Origin: Candidatus Flexifilum affinis | GTDB taxonomy: Bacteria > Chloroflexota > Anaerolineae > Aggregatilineales > Phototrophicaceae | Assembly (NCBI GenBank): GCA_016713325.1 | Contig: JADJPJ010000084.1 | Span: 1-64,000 of the forward strand | DNA length: 64,000 bases | Reading direction: 5' to 3' | Shown: positions 33,202 to 41,531 of the stretch, piece after piece | Numbering within the stretch: position 1 is the stretch's first letter | Layout of the letters: each line of letters begins with the position of its first letter | Notes under the pieces: generated by a model | Database searches by the model: none | Seen by the model: the letters and a program-made list of their open reading frames with translations, nothing else | What the model was told of the DNA's origin: nothing | Made by a program: the position numbers and the translations under genes

Positions 33202-34841
33202 ATCGTCTGGCGCTCATCGCTCTCCTGCTCGTCGGCGTCGGCATTTTCGCCTACAACGGCCTGTTCTCCCGCTATATGGCCGACGACTACTGCATCCTGG
33301 TCGAGATCGAGGGGCAGGACGTGCTGGTCCAGACCGCCGACTGGTACAACGAGGCCAGCGGGCGGGTGGCGCAGTTCCTGATGCTGATCCCGACGCTGCG
33401 ACTGGGCATCCCCTTCGCCATGATCTCGCCCGCACTGCTGATCGCCCTGCTGGTGCTGGCGCTGGGGTGGTCGATGCGGCCGCTGGCCCCTCGCGCTGCA
33501 CTGCCGGTCGCGCTGGCGGTGGCTTTCGCCGGGTTGGCCGCCAGCCCGCAGATCGAGCAGTCGCTCTACTGGGTGACGGGGGCTTACACCTACGCCGCCC
33601 CGCTGATTCTGCTGGCGGTCATGCCGGGTGTCGTCGTGCGCGCCTCCCGCGCGCCGTGGCTGGCCGCTCTGATCATGTTCGCATTGGCGCTGATCGCCGG
33701 CACCTTCGCCGAGCCGATCGCCACCCTGCAAGGCGCGGCCCTGACCCTGGCGCTGATCGCCGCCTTCCTGTGGCGCGCCGATCGGTCGACCAAAGTTGCT
33801 CTGGCCGCCGGCGTGCTGGGCACGCTGGCGGCGCTGGCGGTGCTGCTGCTCTCGCCGGGCAACGCCTTCCGCTCCAGCGAGTTCACCCCCTCGCCGTCCG
33901 CCGTCAAGACGGTGACGGATTCGCTGCTCTACGCGCTGATCCTGATCGTGGGCACGGCCGCCCGCTTCGCGCCGGGGGCGATGCTCTGCGCCTTCGGCCT
34001 GCCGCTGGTGCTGGCAGCGACGGGCGTTGACCCCTCACCCCCTGACCCCCTCTCCCACGCAAGCGCCTTGCAAGCAAGCGGGGAGAGGGGGGAGAGGGGG
34101 GGCCGGTTGCGAACGTTCGGGTATGAGCGGACGCGCAGTAGCGCGTCCCTACAGCCACCGGCTTTGGGCAAGATGCAGGCAGAGGGTGACGCTCCCCCTT
34201 TCCCGCAGGGGCGGGAGAGGGGGCGTGCGAGCGCACTCGCCTGGGGTGAGGGTCTCGACCGGAATCCATGGGACGGACGCCCCGTTGGGCGTCCCTACGG
34301 TCGGCGTTCGATGGGGCGGGGTGGGGGTCTGCGGACGGAGCGGACGCCAAGAATGGCGTCCCTACTCGCCGCGTGGTTCGTCGGGGCGGTCCTCATCGTG
34401 GCGGCGTTCATGATGCCCGGCTTCCATGCCACCTCCGCACCGCCGCCGGCCCGATCCTTCCTGGTGATCCTGCTGTTCATGGCCGGCTGGTACGCCATGC
34501 TGGGTGCGATAGTCGGGGGATGGTTGCGCCCGCGCGTCCGGCCCCGCTGGCGGCGTTTTGCCCCGGCCGCCGCGCTGATCCTGGCGCTGATCGGCGTGGC
34601 GCCGGTGCTGGTGCAGAATCTGCGCCTGCTGCCGCTGTACCAGACCTACGCCACCGAGTGGGACGCCGGCGCGGAAACGCTGCGCGCCGCCGCGCCCGGC
34701 TCCGACGTGGTGGTACCCGCCTTCACGGTCGATGTGCCGGCCAACCTGGGGCTGGAGTCGCTGACGCCGGACGCCGGCATGCCGCTCAACCGGTGCGTGG
34801 CCGCTTACTACGGGGTGGGGTCGGTCGTGACGCGCCCGTAG
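33198..34841 (+). CDS. DUF6056-like polytopic membrane protein interrupted by an in-frame repeat cassette
   Basis: A 547-residue reading frame coupled to the SDR gene by ATGA. The first part (residues 1-275) has about eight membrane segments with the loop FSRYMADDYCI and VTGAYTYAAP, features of DUF6056-type membrane proteins of glycan loci. Residues of about 276-390 are not protein-like: Pro/Arg/Gly-rich and encoded by hairpin repeats. Hydrophobic sequence resumes at SLLAAWFVGAVLIVAAF and ends with a short soluble tail (SDVVVPAFTVDVPANLGLES). The frame is open throughout, so the insert would be translated. Whether the product still folds is unknown. Confidence 0.65.
   Translation: MNRLALIALLLVGVGIFAYNGLFSRYMADDYCILVEIEGQDVLVQTADWYNEASGRVAQFLMLIPTLRLGIPFAMISPALLIALLVLALGWSMRPLAPRAALPVALAVAFAGLAASPQIEQSLYWVTGAYTYAAPLILLAVMPGVVVRASRAPWLAALIMFALALIAGTFAEPIATLQGAALTLALIAAFLWRADRSTKVALAAGVLGTLAALAVLLLSPGNAFRSSEFTPSPSAVKTVTDSLLYALILIVGTAARFAPGAMLCAFGLPLVLAATGVDPSPPDPLSHASALQASGERGERGGRLRTFGYERTRSSASLQPPALGKMQAEGDAPPFPQGRERGRASALAWGEGLDRNPWDGRPVGRPYGRRSMGRGGGLRTERTPRMASLLAAWFVGAVLIVAAFMMPGFHATSAPPPARSFLVILLFMAGWYAMLGAIVGGWLRPRVRPRWRRFAPAAALILALIGVAPVLVQNLRLLPLYQTYATEWDAGAETLRAAAPGSDVVVPAFTVDVPANLGLESLTPDAGMPLNRCVAAYYGVGSVVTRP
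34024..34366. repeat. Hairpin-repeat cassette inside a coding sequence
   Basis: About 340 bp made of at least five repeat units. These are the CCCTCACCCCCTGACC palindrome (34029-34095), GGACGCGCAGTAGCGCGTCC (34135-34154), a CCCCCTTTCCCGC/GCGGGAGAGGGGG unit, GGACGCCCCGTTGGGCGTCC and GGACGCCAAGAATGGCGTCC. All occur elsewhere in intergenic DNA of this window. The cassette keeps the reading frame open and lies between two membrane segments. Confidence 0.8.
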
Positions 34842-34948
34842 GGATTGCGGCGGTGTGACGGAACGCACAAAGGGATATCATAGCGGCCATCATGGCCTGT
34901 GCCACAGTGGGCGGGCCACATGGATGTTTTTGAACTTCGGAGTTCATC

Positions 34949-35992
34949 ATGGTTGCGATGCGGCGGTTTTCGCTTCTTGTGGTGCTGCTGCTGGGCGCGA
35001 TCTTCGCGCTGGATCAAGAACGCGTTGACGCTCAGACCGGCGACTGTGCGGCGGCGCTGCCCGGGTTTCCCGATAACGGCGCGATCACCTTCTACCGCCA
35101 AGGAACGAGGGAGATCATCCGTCGGGACATACTCCCCTACATGTACAACTTCGAGTATTCGCCCGACTGCCGCTTCGTCATTGGACACTCCCTGGGCTAC
35201 GACGCCTGTTTCCCTGGCCTGATCATCTGGGATGCAGCCACCGGTGAGCGTCTGCGCGAGTTTCGTGGAATGTGCAATGAGTTGCTTTCAGCTTATCCCC
35301 GGCTGTTCTGGAGACCTGATAACGCGGCAGTTCTCGTTTCCACCTGGTACAGAAGCGCTACGTATGAAGGCAGTACACATCCACAATTCATCTGGACCCC
35401 AGCTACCGATCGGATGGTAGAACTGGAGCAACCGTACGATTATCAACGTGTATATGCCGACCTTTACCAGGTTTACTGGGATGATAGGCGCGGTTGGATC
35501 TGGAGCAGCGGAAGAACAGGCGTCGCTGCCTTCGACACGACGACCGGACGGCAGGTGATTAGCTTTGACAACGTGACTCGCTTGTCACTTGTAAGCTATG
35601 CACACGGTACCGCTTCTCGTTTTGCATTTTCGCCGGATTTGACGCAGGTGATCGTCTACGGTCAGCGCGATATGTGGAAACGGGAAGAACCTGCTCTGGT
35701 AGTTTACGACATCGCGACTGGCGTTGGCACCGAGGTGAATCCGGAGCGCAATGCCGCCGGTATGGTCGCGCTCTCGCCGGACAACCGCTACCTGATCATG
35801 ACCTACACGGCCATTCGCGTCTGGGATCTGTGGAACCTGCCGGAAACGTTCGAGGCGCGCCTGCCGGTCTACCGCTTCGCGCTGCCAGGGGACAACAGCG
35901 AGGTGTATTTTGTGAACAGCACCACTGTCGCCGCGCGTTCGGGCGACGTCGTCTACGAGTGGGATCTGGTTTCCGGGCAGCGCATCCGGTGA
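34949..35992 (+). CDS. Exported WD40-like beta-propeller protein
   Basis: ATG 34949 (or 34958) with GGAG upstream. A signal peptide (FSLLVVLLLGAIFALDQERV) is followed by about 320 residues of propeller blades, each ending in a Trp/Asp turn: LIIWDAATGERLREF, GVAAFDTTTGRQVISF, LVVYDIATGVGTEV, IRVWDLWNLPETFE, VVYEWDLVSGQRI. It is lower in GC than its neighbours and similar in plan to the protein at 15365. It sits exactly between two copies of the 3' end of the DUF6056-like gene, so the locus has been rearranged. Binding partner unknown. Confidence 0.75.
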   Translation: MVAMRRFSLLVVLLLGAIFALDQERVDAQTGDCAAALPGFPDNGAITFYRQGTREIIRRDILPYMYNFEYSPDCRFVIGHSLGYDACFPGLIIWDAATGERLREFRGMCNELLSAYPRLFWRPDNAAVLVSTWYRSATYEGSTHPQFIWTPATDRMVELEQPYDYQRVYADLYQVYWDDRRGWIWSSGRTGVAAFDTTTGRQVISFDNVTRLSLVSYAHGTASRFAFSPDLTQVIVYGQRDMWKREEPALVVYDIATGVGTEVNPERNAAGMVALSPDNRYLIMTYTAIRVWDLWNLPETFEARLPVYRFALPGDNSEVYFVNSTTVAARSGDVVYEWDLVSGQRIR

Positions 35993-36040
35993 GTGTCTTC
36001 GGTGTCTGATCGCAAAGACGCGCGGACCCAACGCAGGGCA

Positions 36041-36175
36041 TGGCTCCGACGTGGTGGTGCCCGCCTTCACCGTCGACGCGCCGGCCAACCTGGGTCTGGA
36101 GTCGCTGACGCCGGCATGCCGCTCAACCGCTGCGTGGCCGCCTACTATGGAGTGGGGTCGGTCGTGGCGTCAACG
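36041..36175 (+). pseudogene. Duplicated 3' fragment of the DUF6056-like gene
   Basis: This 135-bp stretch repeats the end of the gene at 34700-34836 (encoding SDVVVPAFTVDAPANLGLES), with about 90 percent identity by eye. A 7-nt deletion near 36110 breaks the frame. No other part of the gene is present, so it is a remnant of a duplicate. Confidence 0.8.
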
Positions 36176-36193
36176 GAAGGATCGTAGCCCACG

Positions 36194-36544
36194 ATGAAGT
36201 TCTTCTTCGATGTGCATCTCGACAAATCAGCAGCATATCAACTCGCTGCATATGGCATTGATGTGGTGCATTGCTCCGATATCGGCATGGATCGGGAACC
36301 CGATCTCATCCTGCTGGAACATGCCACGGCTCAGGAACGAATTTTCGTGACGTGCGACCTGGACTTTGAGCTATATCATGCGGAATGGCTTGAAGCGGGC
36401 AAGGAACATGCCGGCATCGTCTACTTTTTCATGGACGAGCGCTGCAAGTCGGTTGGGCGTATTGTTGAGGAGATTCGCTTCCTGGTCGAAGCCGCTGATT
36501 ATCCGACAGACCTGTATAATAAGGTTTGGAGGGTAGCGAAATGA
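36194..36544 (+). CDS. DUF5615-type PIN-like toxin
   Basis: A 116-residue protein of the PIN-like DUF5615 (Mut7-C related) group. The acidic residues expected to bind metal are visible: Asp6 in FFFDVHLD, Asp30-33 in SDIGMDREPD, and Asp55/Asp57 in VTCDLDFEL. Family members are predicted RNases and sit beside DUF433-like antitoxins. The stop overlaps the next start (ATGA at 36541). The toxin gene comes first, whereas most such pairs have the antitoxin first. Confidence 0.75.
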   Translation: MKFFFDVHLDKSAAYQLAAYGIDVVHCSDIGMDREPDLILLEHATAQERIFVTCDLDFELYHAEWLEAGKEHAGIVYFFMDERCKSVGRIVEEIRFLVEAADYPTDLYNKVWRVAK

Positions 36545-36858
36545 GCGATGCTGTGATCGTGCCGATCAACTACATCGAACATAAGCTGGGATCGTCCCAG
36601 TATCGGCTGGTTGGTCGTCGCCTGACGGTCGAGTTTCTCTCGACCTTTCTTGGCGATCCAGCCTGGACCCCTGAGCGGATTTGCGAAACCTATGCCATTA
36701 CCCCGGCGGAACTCTACGCCGCCTGGTCGTTTTACTATGACCATCGTGCCGAGATCGATGGGCGTATTGCGGACGCCGCAGACGCGTACGATCGCGCCTT
36801 GAACACCCCAGAACACCAGGAAGCGCTTGCCCGGCTCAAGGCTCGTCAGGGCGAATAG
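36541..36858 (+). CDS. DUF433-like antitoxin
   Basis: A 105-residue protein coupled to the upstream toxin by ATGA. It has a short beta start (YRLVGRRLTVEFLSTFL), then a winged/helical segment with WTPERICETYAITPAELYAA that fits the DUF433 helix-turn-helix. A charged C-terminal helix could wrap the toxin. It would both neutralise the PIN-like protein and repress the pair's promoter. An in-frame TTG at 36526 is a less likely start. Confidence 0.7.
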   Translation: MSDAVIVPINYIEHKLGSSQYRLVGRRLTVEFLSTFLGDPAWTPERICETYAITPAELYAAWSFYYDHRAEIDGRIADAADAYDRALNTPEHQEALARLKARQGE

Positions 36859-36867
36859 CGGCAGCGC

Positions 36868-36902
36868 CCCGTCCTTACTCAGCACTCACCACGTTGTACT
36901 CA
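36868..36902 (-). repeat. Polypurine tail motif
   Basis: Read on the minus strand: GACTGAGTACAACGTGGTGA, then GTGCTGAGTAAGGACGG, directly after the stop of the CitE-like gene. It shares GAGTGCTGAGT with the motif at 16767. Confidence 0.45.
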
Positions 36903-37779
36903 GTCCTTCTGTTGTCCCGCCCGCACCAGCACCCGCTCCGCCGCGCGGATCAGCGGCATGTCGACCATCCGGCCGTCGATCTGGAACGCGCCCAGGCCGG
37001 CCGCCTGCTGCGCTGCGTGCGCCTCGACCAGCCGCCGCGCCGCCGCCACCTCGTCCTCGCTCGGCGTGAACGTCCGCTGGATCGGCTCCACCTGCCGGGG
37101 GTGAATAGCGAGCTTGCCGCTGTAGCCCATCTCCAGCGCCCGGCGCGACTGGGCGATCAGCCCGGCCTCGTCGTTGAAGTCGATGTGCACGGTGTCGATG
37201 GCCTCCAACCCGAAGGCTCTGGCGTGCAGCACCACCGCGCCGCGCGCATACAGCCCTTCCCACCCCTCGGCGGTGCGGATCGCGCCCATGTCACCGGCCA
37301 GATCTTCGGCGCCGAAGACCAGCGCCTGCAAACGCGGGCACTCGCGGACGCTGGCGGCGATCTCGCGCAGGTTGACCACCCCATCGCCGACTCGACGATG
37401 GCGATCAGGGCGATGCCGTCCGGCGTCCAGCCCTGGGCCGTCTCCTCGGCGTGAATCCGGGCGTCGACTGCCGCGATGGCGTCTGCCGATCGACCTTGGG
37501 CAGCAGGATTCCCTCCGGGTGCGCCGGCAGTACGGCGTCCAGGTCGTCAGCGAAGAACGAGCTGCTCGCCGGGTTGACGCGCACCAGCTTCTCGGTTCGC
37601 CCGAAATCGGCCTCACGCAGCGCCGCGGCGATCTCGCGCCGGGCGGCGTCCTTCTGATTCAGCGCGACCCCGTCCTCCAGATCCATGATCACGGAGTCGA
37701 CACCGCTGGCCGCGCCCTTCTCGATCTTCTTGCGGCTGTCGCCGGGCATGAACAACAGCGCGCGCCGGACATGGTTCAT
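36900..37779 (-). CDS. HpcH/HpaI aldolase/citrate lyase beta-like (CitE-like) enzyme, frameshifted
   Basis: ATG 37779 follows AAGGAAG. The N-terminal part reads RRALLFMPGDSRKKIEKGA and VIMDLEDGVALNQKDAAR (metal Glu/Asp). The frame changes near 37485 and again near 37383, after which VVNLREIAASVRECPRLQAL, FGAEDLAGDMG and KLAIHPRQVEPIQRTF complete the TIM barrel. The three pieces join into a protein of about 290 residues, normal for CoA-ester lyases of this family (malyl-, citramalyl- or 3-hydroxyacyl-CoA). The exact substrate cannot be told. I regard the shifts as sequence errors. Confidence 0.8.
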
Positions 37780-37807
37780 GGTGCTTCCTTTCCGGGCATC
37801 GAAACGA

Positions 37808-39391
37808 TCATTCCATCCGCACGATGACGCCCTCGTTCGGGCGCAGGCCGAGCAGCGCGGGGGTATCCCCCTGGCGATCGAGGTGCGTGGAAAGCACTAT
37901 CTCCCCGCCGCGCGGCAGAATCAGCCCTTGCGGCTGCCCCGTCAGGTTGAGGGCGACGGCGTAGACCTCACCGCGCGTGTAGACGGTGCAGCCGTCCGGC
38001 GCATCGACCGGGCGGTAAGCCCCGACCAGCAGTCGCTCGTCGTCGCGGCGCAGCTCGATCAGCCGACGGACCAGACTCAGCATGGAACGCGGGTCGGCCT
38101 TCTGCGTCTCGACGTTGGCGGTCGCCTTGTCGGGCGAGAAGGGCAGCCAGGGTGTCCCGGTGGTGAAGCCGGCTTTCGGGCTGGCATCCCACTGTAAGGG
38201 CGAGCGCTGAGGGTCGCGGCAGAAGGCCGCGCCGAGATTTATCCCCTGCGGATCCCTGAACTGCTCCGGCGTCAGCGGCACATCCTGCATCCCCAGTTCG
38301 TCGCCGTAATACAGGGTCGGTGTGCCGCGCAGCGTCAGCAGCAGCATGGCGGCGACGCGCGCCTGCGCCGGGCCGATCTTGGAGGCGATGCGGCTCTGGT
38401 CATGATTGCCCAGGACGTAGTTGCCCCACCCGTAAGGGGGAATGGACGCGTCGTAAGCGTCGATGAACTCACGCTGTGCCTTGGAAGTCCAGGGCAGCAC
38501 GCACAGCGCGAAGTTGAACGGCAGGTGGATCTCGTCGCCATAGGGGTGGCTATCGCTGCCGTAGAAGCTGGTGATCATCTCCGGCGAGGTGCTGTAGTCG
38601 ATCTCGCCGATCATCACCCGCTCGTCGAACTCTTCAAAGACGGATCGGAACTGCCGGATCAGGTCGTGAATGCCCTCGGCGCGTTCGCTGTACAGCCGCT
38701 TCAAACGGTGGGCCGAGTTCCCCCCTTCCGTCCAGCGCTCATCGAGTGGATTATCGCGCAGATCGCGGTCCTTCATCATGCGGTCGATGACGTCGACGCG
38801 GAATCCGTCGATGCCGCGCGCCAGCCAGAAGCGGATGGTGTCCTGCATGGCCGCGAGCACTTCGGGGTTGCGGTAGTTGAGTTCCGGCTGCTCCGGCAGA
38901 AAGTTGTGCAGGTAGTACTGGCCGGTTGCCTCGTCCCAGGTCCAGGCCGCTCCACCGAAGTAGGCCAGCCAGTTGTTAGGGGGCGCTCCATCGGGTTTGG
39001 CGTCGCGCCAGATGTACCAGTCACGCTTGGGGTTATCGCGGGAGGCTCGCGACTCCTGAAACCAGGCGTGCAGGTGCGAGGTGTGATTGGGCACCAGGTC
39101 GAGGATCACCTTCAGGCCGAGCGCATGGGCGCGGTCGAGCAGTGCGTCGAAGTCGGCCAGCGTACCGAAGAGCGGATCGATGGCGCGATAGTCGGCCACG
39201 TCGTAGCCGAAGTCCAGCATGGGCGACGCAAAGATGGGCGAGATCCACACGGCGTCGACGCCGAGCCAGGCGAGATAGTCGAGCCGCGCGGTGATGCCCG
39301 GCAGGTCGCCGACGCCGTCGCCATTGGAATCCATAAAGCTGCGCGGATAGACCTGATAGACGATACCGCGCTGCCACCATGCTGTTGCCAT
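37808..39391 (-). CDS. GH13 alpha-glucosidase (oligo-1,6-glucosidase type)
   Basis: A 527-residue intact enzyme. The (beta/alpha)8 barrel starts WWQRGIVYQVYPRSFMDSNG. Region I is LDLVPNHTS, the nucleophile Asp200 lies in GFRVDVIDR, the acid/base Glu263 in MIGEIDY, and the third carboxylate Asp331 in LGNHDQSR. The B-domain calcium loop DSNGDGVGDL is present. There is no signal peptide, so it acts in the cytoplasm on imported or storage-derived alpha-glucosides. A link with the glycogen phosphorylase at 22885 is possible. Confidence 0.95.
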   Translation of the reverse strand: MATAWWQRGIVYQVYPRSFMDSNGDGVGDLPGITARLDYLAWLGVDAVWISPIFASPMLDFGYDVADYRAIDPLFGTLADFDALLDRAHALGLKVILDLVPNHTSHLHAWFQESRASRDNPKRDWYIWRDAKPDGAPPNNWLAYFGGAAWTWDEATGQYYLHNFLPEQPELNYRNPEVLAAMQDTIRFWLARGIDGFRVDVIDRMMKDRDLRDNPLDERWTEGGNSAHRLKRLYSERAEGIHDLIRQFRSVFEEFDERVMIGEIDYSTSPEMITSFYGSDSHPYGDEIHLPFNFALCVLPWTSKAQREFIDAYDASIPPYGWGNYVLGNHDQSRIASKIGPAQARVAAMLLLTLRGTPTLYYGDELGMQDVPLTPEQFRDPQGINLGAAFCRDPQRSPLQWDASPKAGFTTGTPWLPFSPDKATANVETQKADPRSMLSLVRRLIELRRDDERLLVGAYRPVDAPDGCTVYTRGEVYAVALNLTGQPQGLILPRGGEIVLSTHLDRQGDTPALLGLRPNEGVIVRME

Positions 39392-39424
39392 GCGAACCTA
39401 CCCCGTTGTTTCACGAAACAGCGT

Positions 39425-40327
39425 TCAATGATAGACAATGCAGCCGCGCGATTCCAACCGGAGGATCCAACTCGGCACGGCGCACAGGGGGTTCCAGCGC
39501 AGATCGAGCTTGCGCAGCGCGGGCAGATCGGCGATCCAGCCGGGGACGTCGCGCAGGGCATTGGATCGCAGATCCAGGTGGACGAGTGACGTCAACCCCA
39601 GCAGCGATTCTGGCAGCGTCGACAGGCGGTTGCCACGCAGGTCGAGTTGCGTCAGCCGGTCGAGCCGCCCCAGCGACTCCGGCAGCGCCGTGAGCGCGTT
39701 GTGCATCAGGTGCAGCTCGCGCAGGTCGGCCAGCCCGCCGATCGAGTCCGGCAGCGCCGTGAGCCGGTTGTTGTACAGCCGCAGCTCGCGCAGGCCGGCC
39801 ATGGCGCCCAGCGTCTCCGGCAGCGTTGTGAGCGCGTTGTGCGTCAGGCCCAGATAGCGCAGTTCTGTCCAGGCGGAGAACAACCCCGGCGGGATCTCGC
39901 TCAGGTGGTTATCGCTGAGGTAGAGGAAATCGCGAATCTGGCCCAGCCGCGCCAGCGAGTCGGGCAGGGCGGCCAGAGCGTTGTGGCCCAGGTCGAGAAT
40001 GCGCAGGCGGTGGAGATCGCCGAGGCGATCCGTCAGTTTGGTCAGCGCTGTGCTGTGGACATAGAGTTCTTCCAGCCCGCTCAGATCGCCGACGGCGTCA
40101 GGCAAGGTGCCCAGCGGGTTGCCGCCCAGGTTGAGGACCTTTAAGTTCGGCAGCCGCCACAACCAGTCGGGGAGAGCGGTCAGGCTGCTGTCGTCGAGGA
40201 CCAGCGCTTCGACCGCCGACAGATCGCCCAGTTCACGCGCATCCTCGACGTAGGTCCGGCCGCGGCCGGTCAGGACGAGCGCCCGCCGGCCGCGCAGGTA
40301 CTCTGGCGTGGGCGTCGGTTCGGTCAT
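39425..40327 (-). CDS. Leucine-rich repeat protein
   Basis: ATG 40327 is chosen because it overlaps the presumed stop of the pterin dehydratase gene (ATGA). The 300-residue protein is almost all LRRs: about ten units of 23 residues of the form L-x-x-LPDSLGRL-x-x-L-x-x-L-x-L-x-x-N, for example LRELRLYNNRLTALPDSIGG. They belong to the bacterial/plant-like (SDS22 to typical) class. There is no signal peptide or membrane segment, so a cytoplasmic binding scaffold is likely. The end (RLESRGCIVYH) caps the solenoid. Partner unknown. Confidence 0.85.
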   Translation of the reverse strand: MTEPTPTPEYLRGRRALVLTGRGRTYVEDARELGDLSAVEALVLDDSSLTALPDWLWRLPNLKVLNLGGNPLGTLPDAVGDLSGLEELYVHSTALTKLTDRLGDLHRLRILDLGHNALAALPDSLARLGQIRDFLYLSDNHLSEIPPGLFSAWTELRYLGLTHNALTTLPETLGAMAGLRELRLYNNRLTALPDSIGGLADLRELHLMHNALTALPESLGRLDRLTQLDLRGNRLSTLPESLLGLTSLVHLDLRSNALRDVPGWIADLPALRKLDLRWNPLCAVPSWILRLESRGCIVYH

Positions 40328-40634
40328 GCACTGCCGCCGGGACGGGGTAGCCGAGCGACTCGATCGCTTTGGCGGCGGCGACGTCGAATTCGGTGATCTT
40401 GTTGCCCGCGTCATGGGTGGTGAAGGTGACCGTCACTTTCTTCCAGCCGATCTGCATGTCCGGGTGGTGGTCCATGCCCTCGCAGATCGTTCCGACGGTG
40501 GTCGCGAAGGCCAGCCCGGCCATGTACGAGGGCAGGTTGAAGGTCTTGGTCAGGCTGTCGCCGGCGCGCGACCAGCCGAGCAGGGTGGTCAGGTGCGCGT
40601 CAACTTGACTATCGGTCAAAGGGGTGCGTGCCAT
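40324..40634 (-). CDS. Pterin-4a-carbinolamine dehydratase
   Basis: ATG 40634 has CAGGAG 8 nt upstream. The signature EGMDHHPDMQIGWKKVTVTF holds the paired His (56, 57) and Pro typical of PCD/DCoH, and the protein ends around AAKAIESLGYPVPAA, a normal length of about 100 residues. Read as it stands, the frame runs on to 40233, deep into the LRR gene, with unlike composition. A one-base slip in the CCCCGTCCCGG stretch would instead end it at 40324, overlapping the LRR start. It dehydrates 4a-hydroxytetrahydropterin, or acts in molybdopterin-related roles. Confidence 0.85.
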
Positions 40635-40693
40635 GAAATACACTCCTGTGGTTCTATTGCGGTCGTTAACCTCATTATACTGGCAGCGAAAGC

Positions 40694-41349
40694 CTAACTC
40701 TCCGTGCGCGCCATGCGCCAGATGGCAATCACCGTCACCCAGACCATCAGAAAATAAGCATGCCCCACTCCGACGTGGACGTCAGCCAGAAGGCCGCGCG
40801 CCCGCCTTCCGGCGAATCCAGGGCGGCCGGGCCGCCGCTCAGCACGATGACAAGGAAGATCGCGTCGGAGACGATCATTGGCAGGGCGACCAGCGCCAGC
40901 CAGCGGGGGTAAGCCGTCTGGCGGGAGAAGGCGATGTACAGCGAAAACAGGATCAGCACGAGCAGCGATCCGGTGAAGAAGCCGAGCGCCACCAAAGCAT
41001 GCGCCATCAGATCGACATCCATCGGCAAGACGCCGACCAGTGCGCCGGAAAGGCCGGTCAGCACCCCGCCGATAGCAATGACGTAGCGCATCATCCCGGT
41101 GAAGCGCAGCCCGACGCCGATCATGAACAGGGCGAACAGCAGACCGCCGACGACCAGCGCGACGTTGAACAGACCGGCTAGCTTGGATTCCTGCGTGTGA
41201 CCCAGTTCCGAGATGAAATGATTGAAAGGCGAGTAGGACTGCCCCAGATCGCCCACATACGGGAAGGCGGTGACGATCGCGCCAATGGTGATGACCGTTG
41301 ACGCGAGAAACCCTGCGACAATGGTCAAGCGACGACTCCAGGGTTCCAT
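40694..41349 (-). CDS. DUF998-like membrane protein, copy 1
   Basis: A six-span membrane protein of about 217 residues, highly similar to the gene at 41532-42188. Shared segments include GQSYSPFNHFISELGHTQES, LFNVALVVGGLLFALFMIGV and PRWLALVALPM. One C is missing near 40757 (ATTTTCTGATGG against ATCTTCCTGATGG in copy 2), which ends the frame early at GMLIF; restoring it gives the same C-terminus VWVTVIAIWR-ARTES. No function is known for the family. It is the derived copy of a tandem duplication. Confidence 0.8.
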
Positions 41350-41442
41350 GGTGTTCCTCCCTGTGGAGTGGGCAAACAGACTGTACCTGTCTAGTGTGTC
41401 AAGGACGGGCGGAATGTGCAAACCAGATCGCCTGAAATGAGG

Positions 41443-41454
41443 GAACAAAAGTTC
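41443..41454 (+). promoter_or_regulatory. Duplicated SOS-type box (no promoter left)
   Basis: GAACAAAAGTTC, identical to the box at 42333, but the TATAAT that follows the other copy has been deleted here. Regulatory value for the DUF998 gene on the minus strand is unclear. Confidence 0.45.
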
Positions 41455-41525
41455 CATCGACGCCGATCCGCTTTGCCACCGCCTGATGGTGGAGCGGCCG
41501 ACCTGACTCGAATACCGCCTACCGG
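41455..41525 (+). pseudogene. Remnant of the AlkX/YcaQ-type glycosylase gene
   Basis: About 70 bp align with 42668-42741 of the intact gene. The remnant encodes IDADPLCHRLMVERPT, a stop, then LEYRLPAE, against IDDYPLYRRLMLERRTWLEH in the intact protein. It joins directly to the duplicated SOS-type box, the 324 bp between having been lost. Confidence 0.8.
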
Positions 41526-41531
41526 CGGAGC

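Noticed and set aside
41443..41454. Functional SOS box for DUF998 copy 1
   Set aside because: It is a duplicate of the alkX box, the adjacent TATAAT is deleted, and no minus-strand promoter is visible at it.
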